From Syntrophaceae bacterium UBA5744 (lineage in GTDB: Bacteria; Desulfobacterota; Syntrophia; Syntrophales; UBA2192), in the NCBI GenBank assembly GCA_002419215.1, contig DIFQ01000075.1, forward strand, positions 15,117-79,116: 64,000 nt of DNA. Reading direction: 5' to 3'. Under the pieces are notes generated by a model. It saw nothing but the letters and a program-made list of their open reading frames with translations. It made no database searches and was not told the DNA's origin. A program made the position numbers and the translations under genes. This document shows, piece by piece, positions 50,302 through 58,424 of this stretch. Numbering within the stretch: the first letter of the stretch is position 1; the number at the start of each line of letters is the position of its first letter.

Positions 50302-51144
50302 ATGCTGGAGATGGACGCCGTCAGGAAGATCATCCGCAGGGCCCTCGAGGAGGACATCCGCTCGGGGGACGTGACGACGTCGTTCACCCTCTCGGGTTCC
50401 GAGAGAGGGCAGGCGACGGCGCTTGCCAAGGAAGACCTGGTCGTGGCCGGCCTGGATGTCTTTCGTGAAGTCTTCCGCGTGCGCGATGCATCGCTGGTTT
50501 TCGAAACGGCGTTGAGCGACGGCGCCCGGGCCTCCCGCGGGACCATCCTGGCCGCCGTAGAGGGATCGCTGGCGAGCATCCTCACGGCCGAGAGGGTCGC
50601 CCTGAATCTTTTCCAGCGGATGTGCGGGATCGCCACCCTGACGAAGCAATTCGTCGACGCGGCGTCCGGTACGAAGGCGAAAATCCTCGACACGCGCAAG
50701 ACGATGCCGGGGCTGCGGATACTCGACAAGTACAGCGTGAAGGTCGGCGGGGGCTGCAATCACCGGTACGGGCTCTATGACGGCATCCTCATCAAGGACA
50801 ATCACATCGAGGCGGCCGGGGGCATCGCCGAGGCCGTGCGCCGGGTGAGGGGACAGGCTCCGCTCCTGGTGAAAATCGAGGTGGAGGTGAAGGACCTGGC
50901 CGAGGTCGAGGAAGCCCTCGCGGCGGGTGCGCATGTCATCATGCTCGACAACATGCCTGTCGATGCGATGAGGGAGGCGGTCGCGGTCATCAGAGGGCGG
51001 GCTCTCGTGGAAGCGTCGGGCAACGTGACGCTTGACACGGTGGGATCGATTGCGGCAACAGGGGTCGATTTCATCTCCGCCGGGGCGCTCACGCACTCTG
51101 CAAAGGCGGCCGACATATCCCTCAAGGTCACGAGGAAAACCTGA
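50302..51144 (+). CDS. nadC: Nicotinate-nucleotide pyrophosphorylase (carboxylating)
   Basis: Quinolinate phosphoribosyltransferase of de novo NAD synthesis. The 280-residue product has EEDIRSGDVTT near the N-terminus, NLFQRMCGIATLT, DTRKTMPGLR, the KxGGGCNHRYGLYDGILIKDNHI block and the C-terminal SAGALTHSAKAADISLK. The start is ambiguous: ATG 50302 is used, with GTG 50290 and ATG 50311 as alternatives; none has a strong ribosome site. birA follows 3 bases after its stop, and coaX overlaps birA, giving a cofactor operon. Confidence 0.95.
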   Translation: MLEMDAVRKIIRRALEEDIRSGDVTTSFTLSGSERGQATALAKEDLVVAGLDVFREVFRVRDASLVFETALSDGARASRGTILAAVEGSLASILTAERVALNLFQRMCGIATLTKQFVDAASGTKAKILDTRKTMPGLRILDKYSVKVGGGCNHRYGLYDGILIKDNHIEAAGGIAEAVRRVRGQAPLLVKIEVEVKDLAEVEEALAAGAHVIMLDNMPVDAMREAVAVIRGRALVEASGNVTLDTVGSIAATGVDFISAGALTHSAKAADISLKVTRKT

Positions 51145-51147
51145 TCG

Positions 51148-51936
51148 ATGGAGTTCCGTATAGACGAACTGAGAGGCTATTTCACCGGGAAGACCATCGG
51201 CCGGAGAATCGAATATTACGAGGCCGTCGAGTCCACGAACACCGAAGCCCTGCGGCTTGCACAGCAGGGCGCCGAGGAGGGGACCGTCGTCATCGCCGAG
51301 GCCCAGTCCGCCGGCCGGGGACGGCTGAACCGCAGCTGGGAATCGCCGCCCTCGATGAACCTCTACCTTTCCGTCGTCCTGCGCCCCGATATCCCCGCCA
51401 CGGCGGCATCGCTCATCCCGCTGATGGTCGGCGTGGCCGTGGCCGACGTCATCTCGCAGTACTGCCCGGGGCGGGTGAGGCTCAAGTGGCCCAACGACGT
51501 CCTCATCGAGGGAAAGAAGATCTGCGGGATCCTGACGGAGATGAGGACCAGGGCCGACCGGGCGGCCTTTATCATCGCGGGGATCGGGGTGAACCTCAAC
51601 ATGCAGAAGCTGCATTTCCCGCGGGAGCTGCGCGAGACAGCCACGTCCCTGCGGATCGAGACAGCCCTGGAGATCGACCGGGTCGATTTTGCCGCACGGC
51701 TCTTCGAATTCCTGGGGAACGGGTACCGCGTGTTCCTGAACGGGGGCGAGGCGGCCATCCGGGAGAAGTGGCTCCAGTACGCCGAACTCGTCGGGAAGCG
51801 GGTTGAGGTGGTCTTCAAGGAAACCGTCCAGCGCGGCACCGTCAGGGGCCTGGACGGAAACGGGGCTCTTCTGCTCGAGGGGGAGACCGGCATGCAGCAG
51901 GTTCTCGCAGGAGATCTCTATATCGAGAGGTTGTGA
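51148..51936 (+). CDS. birA: Biotin--[acetyl-CoA-carboxylase] ligase (no DNA-binding domain)
   Basis: A 262-residue biotin protein ligase that attaches biotin to carrier proteins. ESTNTEAL, the biotinyl-AMP loop [14 protein letters not shown], and [17 protein letters not shown] are all present, with the small C-terminal SH3-like domain (about 212-262). The N-terminal helix-turn-helix of E. coli BirA is absent, so this is a class I (non-regulatory) ligase. Starts 3 bases after nadC; its stop overlaps the coaX region. It would serve biotin enzymes such as the carboxyltransferase complex. Confidence 0.95.
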   Translation: MEFRIDELRGYFTGKTIGRRIEYYEAVESTNTEALRLAQQGAEEGTVVIAEAQSAGRGRLNRSWESPPSMNLYLSVVLRPDIPATAASLIPLMVGVAVADVISQYCPGRVRLKWPNDVLIEGKKICGILTEMRTRADRAAFIIAGIGVNLNMQKLHFPRELRETATSLRIETALEIDRVDFAARLFEFLGNGYRVFLNGGEAAIREKWLQYAELVGKRVEVVFKETVQRGTVRGLDGNGALLLEGETGMQQVLAGDLYIERL

Positions 51937-51938
51937 TC

Positions 51939-52709
51939 ATGCTTCTGGCAATTGATGTGGGAAACAGCAACACCGTTCTGGGGCTCTACGACGGAGAAAA
52001 GCTCATCTACGACTGGCGGATCCGTACCGTCGCCAATCACACCGTCGATGAATACGGGATGCTCATCGTGAACCTCTACAAGAACGTAAAGTCAAAATCC
52101 CAGCCTGTCACCCTCACGGGCATCATCATCTCCTGTGTCGTGCCCCCCATGCTCAACATCCTGGAGCCCCTCTGCAAGAAGTACTTCGGCCTCAAGCCCC
52201 TCATCGTGGAGCCGGGGATCAAGACAGGCATGCCCATTTTCTACGACAACCCGAAGGAGGTCGGCGCCGACCGGATCGTCAATGCCGTCGCGGCCTACGA
52301 GAAGTTCAAGACGGAGCTGATCGTCGTGGACTTCGGCACCGCCACGACCTTCGATTACGTCTCGAAGAAGGGCGAGTACATGGGCGGCTGCATCACGCCG
52401 GGCATCGCCATCTCCAGCGATGCACTTTTCGACAAGGCATCCAAGCTGCCGCGTGTCGAGCTCAAGAGGCCCAGGACCATCATCGCCAAGGACACCATCA
52501 GCAGCATGCAGGCGGGGATCATGTTCGGATATGCGGGTCTCGTCGACGGGATCGTCGACCGGATGAAGGCCGAGGTCCGGTCCAGCCCGAAGGTCGTTGC
52601 CACGGGGGGGCTCGCCAAGATCATCGCGCCGGAGACGAAAAGCATCGATGTGGTTGACGAGTTCCTTACGCTCGACGGGCTTCGCATCATCTTTGAGAGG
52701 AACAAGTAG
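51939..52709 (+). CDS. coaX: Type III pantothenate kinase
   Basis: First step of coenzyme A synthesis, phosphorylating pantothenate. The 256-residue product has the ASKHA-fold phosphate motif [14 protein letters not shown], the [11 protein letters not shown] segment, and [12 protein letters not shown] with GGCITPGI; these are diagnostic of CoaX rather than CoaA. ATG 51939 follows GAGAGG by 7 bases and lies 2 bases after the birA stop. birA-coaX linkage is common. Confidence 0.96.
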   Translation: MLLAIDVGNSNTVLGLYDGEKLIYDWRIRTVANHTVDEYGMLIVNLYKNVKSKSQPVTLTGIIISCVVPPMLNILEPLCKKYFGLKPLIVEPGIKTGMPIFYDNPKEVGADRIVNAVAAYEKFKTELIVVDFGTATTFDYVSKKGEYMGGCITPGIAISSDALFDKASKLPRVELKRPRTIIAKDTISSMQAGIMFGYAGLVDGIVDRMKAEVRSSPKVVATGGLAKIIAPETKSIDVVDEFLTLDGLRIIFERNK

Positions 52710-52801
52710 CCCTGCCGTTTTACCGGACAGGTTCAAACCGGCCCGGACACATTCGTTGTGCGCCGCGTGCCGGATCAGGGCTAGGGAGGCGGGTGGGACC
52801 C

Positions 52802-55039
52802 ATGGCCTTTGAACACCTGACGAAAAAACAACTCCTCGAAAAAATGGAATCCCTCCGGCTGGAGGTGTTGGAGTACGAGAAGGCCGAGAGCGAAAAGCTT
52901 TACGAGGAGAAGCTGTACCGCTCGCTCGCCGTCACCGCCGAGGCGGGCGTCTACATCATCAAGGACGGCATCTTCCGCTTCGTCAACCAGTTCACGGCAT
53001 CGAGGCTGGGATGCAACCCCGCGGAACTGATCGGCAAGAGGGCCGTCGATTTCGTCCACCCCGACGACCGGGAGGCCGTGGCAAAAAAGGCTGCGGACAT
53101 GCTTCGGGGCAAGCGCACGCTGCCTTACGAGTTCCGCACCATCGGCAGGGACGGCGCCGTGCACTGGATTTTGGAGTCCGTCACCCAGATCGAGTTGGGC
53201 ACGGGCCGCGCCGTGCTGGGGCAGTCGATGGACATCACGAGGCAGGTTGAGGCCCGGAAACGCCTGACCGAACTGGAAGCCCTCGAGGCCTCGATCCTCG
53301 AGTCCATCCCCCACGCCGTCATCGGGCTCAAGAACCGGCAGATCATCTTCGCCAACGACGGCGTCGAGAAGGTCTTCGGCTGGAAGCGGGCAGAGGTCAT
53401 CGGCAAGAGCACCCGGATCTTCTACCGCACGAAGAAGCAGTGGGCCGACGGGGCGGACAACCTCTACCGGTCCCTGGAAACGCAGAAGACCTTCAGCTCG
53501 GAAGTCAGGCGCAGAAAGAAAGACGGCACGCCGATCATCTGCCGCCTCACGGCATCCCGGATCGGGGAGGCCCTCGTCGACAAGCAGGTGGTCATCACCT
53601 ACGAGGACATCACGGACCAGAAGGCTGCCGAGGAAGTGTACATGACCATGGCCGAAAGCTCCCAGGTCGGGGTGTACGTCGTGCATGGCGGCACGTTTCA
53701 CTACATCAACCCGATCGGGGCGGCTTATGCCGGCTACCGCGTGGACGAATTGATCGGCCGAAGCTCCATGCTGCTCGTCCATCCGGAAGACCGGGAGCAG
53801 GTGGCCCGAAGGGCCAAGGCCATGCTGAGGGGAAGAGGCCGTGCCCCCCACGTGTTCCGGATCCTCACGAAAGACGGCCAGGCCCGGTGGATCATGGAAA
53901 CGGTGACGCCAATCCGCTTCCGGGGGAAGAAGGCCATCCTCGGCAACTCCATGGACATCACGGAGCAGAAGGTGGCGCAGGGAAAGCTCGCGGAGCTCGA
54001 GGCCCTCGAGGCATCGATCCTGGAGTCCATCCCCCATGCCGTGATCGGGCTGAGGGACCGAAAGACCTTCTTTGCCAACGACGGCGTGGAAAAGGTCTTC
54101 GGCTGGAAGCCCAAGGAACTGATCGACCAGGAAACCCGGCTCCTGTACCGCTCCGGGGAGGAATTCGAGGTCATCGACAAGCTGCTCTACTCCACGCTGG
54201 AGAGACGGCGAACCTTTGCCGTGGAGTATCCCTGCCGCCGAAAAGACGGCGCCGAGATCCAGTGCGCGATCAGCGCGGCCCGCATCGGCGAGAGGCTCGA
54301 GAATCAGAGCATCGTGGTCACCTTCGAAAACATCACCTACCGCAAGCAGTTCGAGAAGGAGATCGAGCTCTCGAGAGGGCGCCTGCGAGATCTCTCCATG
54401 CACCTCCAGACGGTGAGGGAAAAGGAGAGGACCCGGATCGCGCGGGAGCTTCATGACGAGTTGGGCCAGCTCCTGACGGCGCTCAACACGGGAGTCATCC
54501 TGCTGAAAAAGAAGATCCCGCCGGAACAGCCCCATCTGTCCGAGCGCACGCAGTCCATGAAGGACCTGATTGACATGACCATGCAGACCGTGAAGAGGAT
54601 CTACATGGACCTGCGGCCCGGCATGCTCGACCACCTGGGGCTGCCCGTGTCGATGGACTGGCAGTGCCAGGAGTTCCAGAAGCGCACGGGCATCCAGTGT
54701 ACCGTCGACGTGGAGCCCGAGGACATGGAGCCCAGCAAGGATGCCTCCATCACCGTCTTCCGGATCCTCCAGGAAACGCTGACGAACGTCGCGAAGCACT
54801 CGAGGGCGACACGGGTCAAGGTGAGCCTGCGGGAAGTGGAGGATGATCTGGAGCTTGTCGTGACGGACAACGGCAGGGGGATCCGGGAGGAGGATCTCAA
54901 CAAACCGAAATCCTTCGGTCTGCTGGGGATCCGGGAGCGCGTCGATTTCCGGGGGGGAGAGGTGAAAATAGCCGGCAAGAAGGGGAAGGGCACGACGGTG
55001 ACGGTCCGTATGCCCAATTGGAGAGGAGACGAAGCGTGA
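52802..55039 (+). CDS. Four-PAS sensor histidine kinase (NarL-type partner)
   Basis: A cytoplasmic (no membrane segment, no signal) 745-residue kinase. A short coiled coil is followed by four PAS domains arranged as a duplicated pair: PAS1 (about 35-140) and PAS3 (about 280-390) match, as do PAS2 (about 150-270) and PAS4 (about 400-520). LEALEASILESIPHAVIGL occurs in both copies. Then HisKA_3 with the phospho-acceptor His in RIARELHDELGQ and an HATPase (TNVAKHSRA, DNGRGI, GLLGIRERV). It overlaps the response regulator gene by 4 bases, making a two-component pair. GTG 52793 is an alternative start. Signal unknown; redox or ligand sensing is plausible. Confidence 0.92.
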   Translation: MAFEHLTKKQLLEKMESLRLEVLEYEKAESEKLYEEKLYRSLAVTAEAGVYIIKDGIFRFVNQFTASRLGCNPAELIGKRAVDFVHPDDREAVAKKAADMLRGKRTLPYEFRTIGRDGAVHWILESVTQIELGTGRAVLGQSMDITRQVEARKRLTELEALEASILESIPHAVIGLKNRQIIFANDGVEKVFGWKRAEVIGKSTRIFYRTKKQWADGADNLYRSLETQKTFSSEVRRRKKDGTPIICRLTASRIGEALVDKQVVITYEDITDQKAAEEVYMTMAESSQVGVYVVHGGTFHYINPIGAAYAGYRVDELIGRSSMLLVHPEDREQVARRAKAMLRGRGRAPHVFRILTKDGQARWIMETVTPIRFRGKKAILGNSMDITEQKVAQGKLAELEALEASILESIPHAVIGLRDRKTFFANDGVEKVFGWKPKELIDQETRLLYRSGEEFEVIDKLLYSTLERRRTFAVEYPCRRKDGAEIQCAISAARIGERLENQSIVVTFENITYRKQFEKEIELSRGRLRDLSMHLQTVREKERTRIARELHDELGQLLTALNTGVILLKKKIPPEQPHLSERTQSMKDLIDMTMQTVKRIYMDLRPGMLDHLGLPVSMDWQCQEFQKRTGIQCTVDVEPEDMEPSKDASITVFRILQETLTNVAKHSRATRVKVSLREVEDDLELVVTDNGRGIREEDLNKPKSFGLLGIRERVDFRGGEVKIAGKKGKGTTVTVRMPNWRGDEA

Positions 55040-55668
55040 TCAGGATTCTCATTGCCGACGATCACCCGATCGTGAGGCAGGGGTTCAAGCAGGTGCTGTC
55101 GGAGACGGCGGACCTGGTGGTGGCCGACGAAGCGGGAAACGGACAGGACGTGCTCAGCCTCGTTGCCAGGAAGGACTACGACGTGATTCTCCTGGACATC
55201 TCCATGCCCGGAAAGAACGGGCTCGAAGTGCTCAAGGAGCTGAGGATCACAAACACGAAAATCCCTGTTCTGATCCTGAGCATCTACCCCGAGGAGCAGT
55301 ACGCCATCCGGGCGCTGAAAGCGGGGGCCTCGGGTTATCTCACGAAGGCGAGCGCACCGGAGGAGCTGATCTCGGCCATCCGGAAGGTGTCCAGGGGGGG
55401 CAAGTACATCAGTTCGTCCCTTGCGGAGAAGCTGGCGTACGAACTGGACGGCGATGCGGAGAAGGCCCCCCACGACACGCTCTCGGACCGGGAGTACCAG
55501 ATCCTGCTCATGATCGCTTCCGGGAAGACCGTTTCGGACATCGCCGAGGAGATGTGCCTCAGCGTCAAGACGGTGAGCACGTATCGCTCCCGGATTCTCG
55601 ACAAGATGAAGATGAAGAACAACGCGGAGTTGACGACGTACGCCATAAGGAACAAACTCGTTGAATAG
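55036..55668 (+). CDS. LuxR/NarL-type response regulator
   Basis: A 210-residue response regulator. The receiver domain (1-120) has ADDHPIVRQG with the acidic pocket, the phospho-acceptor Asp in VILLDISMPGKNG (about residue 54) and the conserved Lys in YLTKAS. The C-terminal LuxR helix-turn-helix (about 145-210; LSDREYQILLMIASGKTVSDIAEEM...VKTVSTYRSRI) binds DNA. GTG 55036 follows AGGAG with 8-base spacing and overlaps the kinase stop (GTGA). A heptamer array begins inside its stop codon. Confidence 0.95.
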   Translation: MIRILIADDHPIVRQGFKQVLSETADLVVADEAGNGQDVLSLVARKDYDVILLDISMPGKNGLEVLKELRITNTKIPVLILSIYPEEQYAIRALKAGASGYLTKASAPEELISAIRKVSRGGKYISSSLAEKLAYELDGDAEKAPHDTLSDREYQILLMIASGKTVSDIAEEMCLSVKTVSTYRSRILDKMKMKNNAELTTYAIRNKLVE

Positions 55669-55774
55669 GGTCTAGGGGCTCGGGTATAGGGTATAGGGTC
55701 TGAAGGTACGAAGAAATTTTCATAGATGAAATCTTATTCCATCCCGATACCCTAGACCCGATACCCGATACCCC
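55668..55774. repeat. Inverted GGGTATC-type heptamer arrays
   Basis: Left arm 55668-55702: GGGTCTA, GGGGCTC, GGGTATA, GGGTATA, GGGTCTG. Right arm 55743-55774: CCC tracts every 7 bases with GATA/TAGA between them. The 40-base centre is AT-rich. It begins at the last base of the response regulator stop codon. Confidence 0.9.
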
Positions 55775-55790
55775 GTTCCAAGGGAACATC

Positions 55791-56012
55791 GTGAGAATCA
55801 TCATAAAGAAAGAAGCCTGCATCGGCTGCGAACTCTGCGTGAACATTTGCCCGGAGGTGTTCATGGAGTGGGGCCTATCCATGCGGCCGGTTTTCGAGGT
55901 CAAGGAACCCGAGCGCCACAAAGCCCTCATCGAGAAGGCCGTCGAGGACTGCCCAGCCCGGGCCATCTCCATCGATTGGGGCGGTCTGAAGGCAGACAGC
56001 GCGAGGGGATGA
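55791..56012 (+). CDS. [4Fe-4S] ferredoxin
   Basis: A 73-residue ferredoxin with CIGCELCVNIC and a fourth Cys in DCPARAI, binding one [4Fe-4S] cluster. GTG start at 55791, with a short A/G-rich region upstream. It overlaps the next gene by 4 bases (ATGA), suggesting they are translated together, although an electron carrier and a transferase make an odd pair. It is a distant paralogue of the ferredoxin at 17715. Confidence 0.9.
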   Translation: MRIIIKKEACIGCELCVNICPEVFMEWGLSMRPVFEVKEPERHKALIEKAVEDCPARAISIDWGGLKADSARG

Positions 56013-56692
56013 AAGAGACGGCCCCGATGCAAACGCCCGTGTCGCAAGAGGCCCTTGTCATCATGGCCCGCTACCCCGAGGCGGGGGCTGTCAAAACCCG
56101 CCTGGCGCTGGATTTGGGACCGCAGGCGACGCTCAGTCTGTATCGTGCCTTCATCGACGATCTCGCCGGGAAATTCGGTTTCTGCCACCGGCCGCTTGTC
56201 TGGTATTACCTTCCCGAGTCCAGCCCGTTCGCGAAGCTGTTCTCTCATCGTTATCCCTGCCGCCCTCAAACCGGTTCATCCCTCCAGGAGCGGATGCTCC
56301 GGATCTTCGAGGAATTGTTCGGGGAAGGCTACAAGCGGGTCGTCGTCATCGGGGCCGACGTGCCCCACATCCCCGTAGTCGCCGTTGATGAAGCCTTTTC
56401 CCTGCTGGATGACGCGGATGTCGTCCTCAGGCCGTCTTGTGACGGCGGCTATCACCTGATCGGCCTTACGGCCGCGAGGGATCTTTTCAGCGGGATCCCC
56501 ATGAGCACAGACCGCGTACTTCGCGACACGATCGAAAGGGCCAAGTCGATGGGGCTTTCCGTTCGCTGCCAGGCGCCGTCCTTCGATATCGACACCGTCC
56601 GGGATGTGGAGCATCTCGAGCGCTTCCTTGCAACAACTGACGATCCTCTGCCCCGCACCCGCGAAGCCCTCCGGAAAATCCTCCTGAAATAG
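56009..56692 (+). CDS. TIGR04282-family glycosyltransferase-like protein
   Basis: A 227-residue protein of the DUF2064/TIGR04282 group, with a nucleotide-sugar-transferase (GT-A) fold. Features: ALVIMARYPEAGAVKTRLA near the N-terminus, SLQERMLRIFEELF, VVVIGADVPHI and LRPSCDGGYHLIGL. Members are called arsenosugar- or glycosyltransferase-like, but the reaction is mostly unproven. ATG 56009 overlaps the ferredoxin stop (TGA 56010-56012). The next 300 bases hold no clear gene. Confidence 0.85.
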   Translation: MKETAPMQTPVSQEALVIMARYPEAGAVKTRLALDLGPQATLSLYRAFIDDLAGKFGFCHRPLVWYYLPESSPFAKLFSHRYPCRPQTGSSLQERMLRIFEELFGEGYKRVVVIGADVPHIPVVAVDEAFSLLDDADVVLRPSCDGGYHLIGLTAARDLFSGIPMSTDRVLRDTIERAKSMGLSVRCQAPSFDIDTVRDVEHLERFLATTDDPLPRTREALRKILLK

Positions 56693-56898
56693 ATCCACCC
56701 TCCGACCGACTTGCCTGTCGTCTCCCGATTCCGCATAGGACAGAATCCGATGCCGGAACATCTTCCTGTCTGATGAAAAGATCAGACGAACGCCGATTTT
56801 CATCGCCTGGATAATCGTTTAGGAATAGCATGAAGCCACAGAAAAAGTTCCGTGCAGATCGTTGTTCACGGAAAAACGGGGCAGGCAAGGAGACGGAC
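56693..56898. other. Gap between the TIGR04282-like gene and trmFO
   Basis: Nothing firm. A 7-bp hairpin GTCTGAT (56768-56774)/ATCAGAC (56781-56787) with a GAAAAG loop is present without a T run. A small ORF may start at 56899 (see next entry). Confidence 0.4.
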
Positions 56899-57018
56899 AT
56901 GACGACGAGGGGACGGGCCGAAGCGCGCATCAGGCGCGCAGAGCGGATAGTCGGCTTTCTGTTTGATGTGATCGTTCCGATCTTCACCCGGGCAAGAGAA
57001 TCAAGGCGTGTGGCCTGA
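56899..57018 (+). CDS. Possible small basic protein (39 residues; longer start at 56830)
   Basis: A frame with AAGGAG six bases before the ATG at 56899 encodes a 39-residue basic peptide ([20 protein letters not shown]...) with a short hydrophobic middle ([10 protein letters not shown]). A start at 56830 would give 62 residues. Its end overlaps trmFO (opposite strand) by 18 bases. No family seen; the call depends only on the ribosome site. Confidence 0.33.
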   Translation: MTTRGRAEARIRRAERIVGFLFDVIVPIFTRARESRRVA

Positions 57019-58323
57019 TCGACGCCTCCAATCTTCAAGGTCGGTGAGCGCCCTTTCCATGTAGCGCTCGCCGCGATCTTTCTTTCTCACCTTCCCGCCA
57101 AGCGGTTCGAAAAGACCGAAATTGACGTTCATCGGCTGAAAGGTCTTCCCTTCGGAACGGGAGACATGGTGCAGCAATGCGCCCAGCGCCGTGGTTCGAG
57201 GGGGCGTGGCGAAAGGCGTCCCGAGACGGATCCGGTGCATGAAAAGGGCCGCCAGCAGGCCCACGGCTGTCGATTCCACGTACCCCTCCACGCCCGTGAT
57301 CTGGCCTGCAAAGAAGAGATCCGGGTTGGACCGAAGCTGCAGGGTGTCCGTAAGCAGCATGGGCGAGTGGATGTAGGTATTGCGGTGGATGCTGCCCAGG
57401 CGCAGAAACTCCGCCTGCTCGAGCCCCGGGATCATCCGGAAGATTCGCTCCTGCTCCGGCCAGGCGAGCTTGGTCTGGAAACCCACCATGTTGTACAGGG
57501 AGCCTTCGCGGTTTTCCTGCCTCAGCTGGATGACGGCATGGGGCTCGCTTCCCGTCCTGGGGTCGACGAGGCCCACGGGTTTCATGGGGCCGAAGCGCAG
57601 CGTGTCCGTTCCGCGTCGGGCCAGGATCTCGATGGGAAGGCACCCCTCGAAATACTTCTCGTCTTCGAAGGGTCTCGCCGCGATCTGGCGGCCCTCGAGG
57701 ACGGCCTGCCGAAACGCCCCGTACTGCCCTTCGTCGAGAGGACAGTTCAGGTAATCCCCTTCACCCTCGTCATACCGGGAAGCCCTGAATATCTTTGAGA
57801 GATCGATGGTCGCGGCGTCGACGATCGGTGCAATCGCGTCGTAGAAGTACAGGGCATCCCGGCCCACGAGACTGGCGATGGCAGCGGCCAGGGGATCCGA
57901 CGTGAGGGGGCCCGTGGCGATGATGACGTGTGAGTCCGCGGGGATCTCCGTACATTCCTCCCGCACGAGGCGGATGCCGCTCTGCGAGAGGAGCAACTTC
58001 TCGATTGCGGCGGAAAAGAGCGTCCGGTCGACGGCCAGCGCTTTTCCGGCGGGCACGGACGTGGCGTCGGCTGCCGCCATGACGAGGGAGTCGAGCCTGC
58101 GCAATTCCTCCTTGAGCAGACCGACGGCGCTGGTGCGTTCATTGGATCGCAGCGAGTTGCTGCAGACGAGCTCGGCAAGCTGTGGCGAGCGATGGGCCGG
58201 CGAGAACGTGCCGGGCTTCATCTCGCGGAGCGTGACCCCGTGGCCGCGCTTCGCGAGCTGCCAGGCCGCCTCGCAGCCGGCAAGCCCGCCCCCGACAATT
58301 ATGATCGGTTTCCTGCTGTTCAT
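57001..58323 (-). CDS. trmFO: Methylenetetrahydrofolate--tRNA-(uracil-5-)-methyltransferase
   Basis: FAD- and folate-dependent enzyme that forms ribothymidine 54 in tRNA T loops. The 440-residue product has the FAD loop [40 protein letters not shown], the catalytic Cys region ([12 protein letters not shown]), and [12 protein letters not shown] near the C-terminus. TrmFO is typical of Gram-positives and many delta/alpha groups instead of TrmA. It lies behind topA in a leftward run dprA-topA-trmFO, with a repeat-rich gap. Confidence 0.96.
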   Translation of the reverse strand: MNSRKPIIIVGGGLAGCEAAWQLAKRGHGVTLREMKPGTFSPAHRSPQLAELVCSNSLRSNERTSAVGLLKEELRRLDSLVMAAADATSVPAGKALAVDRTLFSAAIEKLLLSQSGIRLVREECTEIPADSHVIIATGPLTSDPLAAAIASLVGRDALYFYDAIAPIVDAATIDLSKIFRASRYDEGEGDYLNCPLDEGQYGAFRQAVLEGRQIAARPFEDEKYFEGCLPIEILARRGTDTLRFGPMKPVGLVDPRTGSEPHAVIQLRQENREGSLYNMVGFQTKLAWPEQERIFRMIPGLEQAEFLRLGSIHRNTYIHSPMLLTDTLQLRSNPDLFFAGQITGVEGYVESTAVGLLAALFMHRIRLGTPFATPPRTTALGALLHHVSRSEGKTFQPMNVNFGLFEPLGGKVRKKDRGERYMERALTDLEDWRRRSGHTP

Positions 58324-58333
58324 ATGAAAAAAC

Positions 58334-58424
58334 GGAAGGTGAGAGGGTCGGAACAGCGGCGACAGGAACGATTCCGTCAGGTTCTAACCCTCTTACCGTC
58401 TCAACCTCTCAACCTCTTCATTCA
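58334..58424. repeat. Purine-rich/pyrimidine-rich inverted arms (AAGGTGAGAGGGT type)
   Basis: GGAAGGTGAGAGGGT (58334-58348) faces TAACCCTCTTACCG and AACCTCTCAACCTC (58385-58418). Shares GAAGGTGAGAGGGT with 32901. Lies between topA and trmFO. Confidence 0.65.

Noticed and set aside
7071..55774. Heptamer arrays as CRISPR or mobile element ends
   Set aside because: There are no spacers, no 20-40 base repeats and no cas or transposase genes; unit length is only 7 bases.
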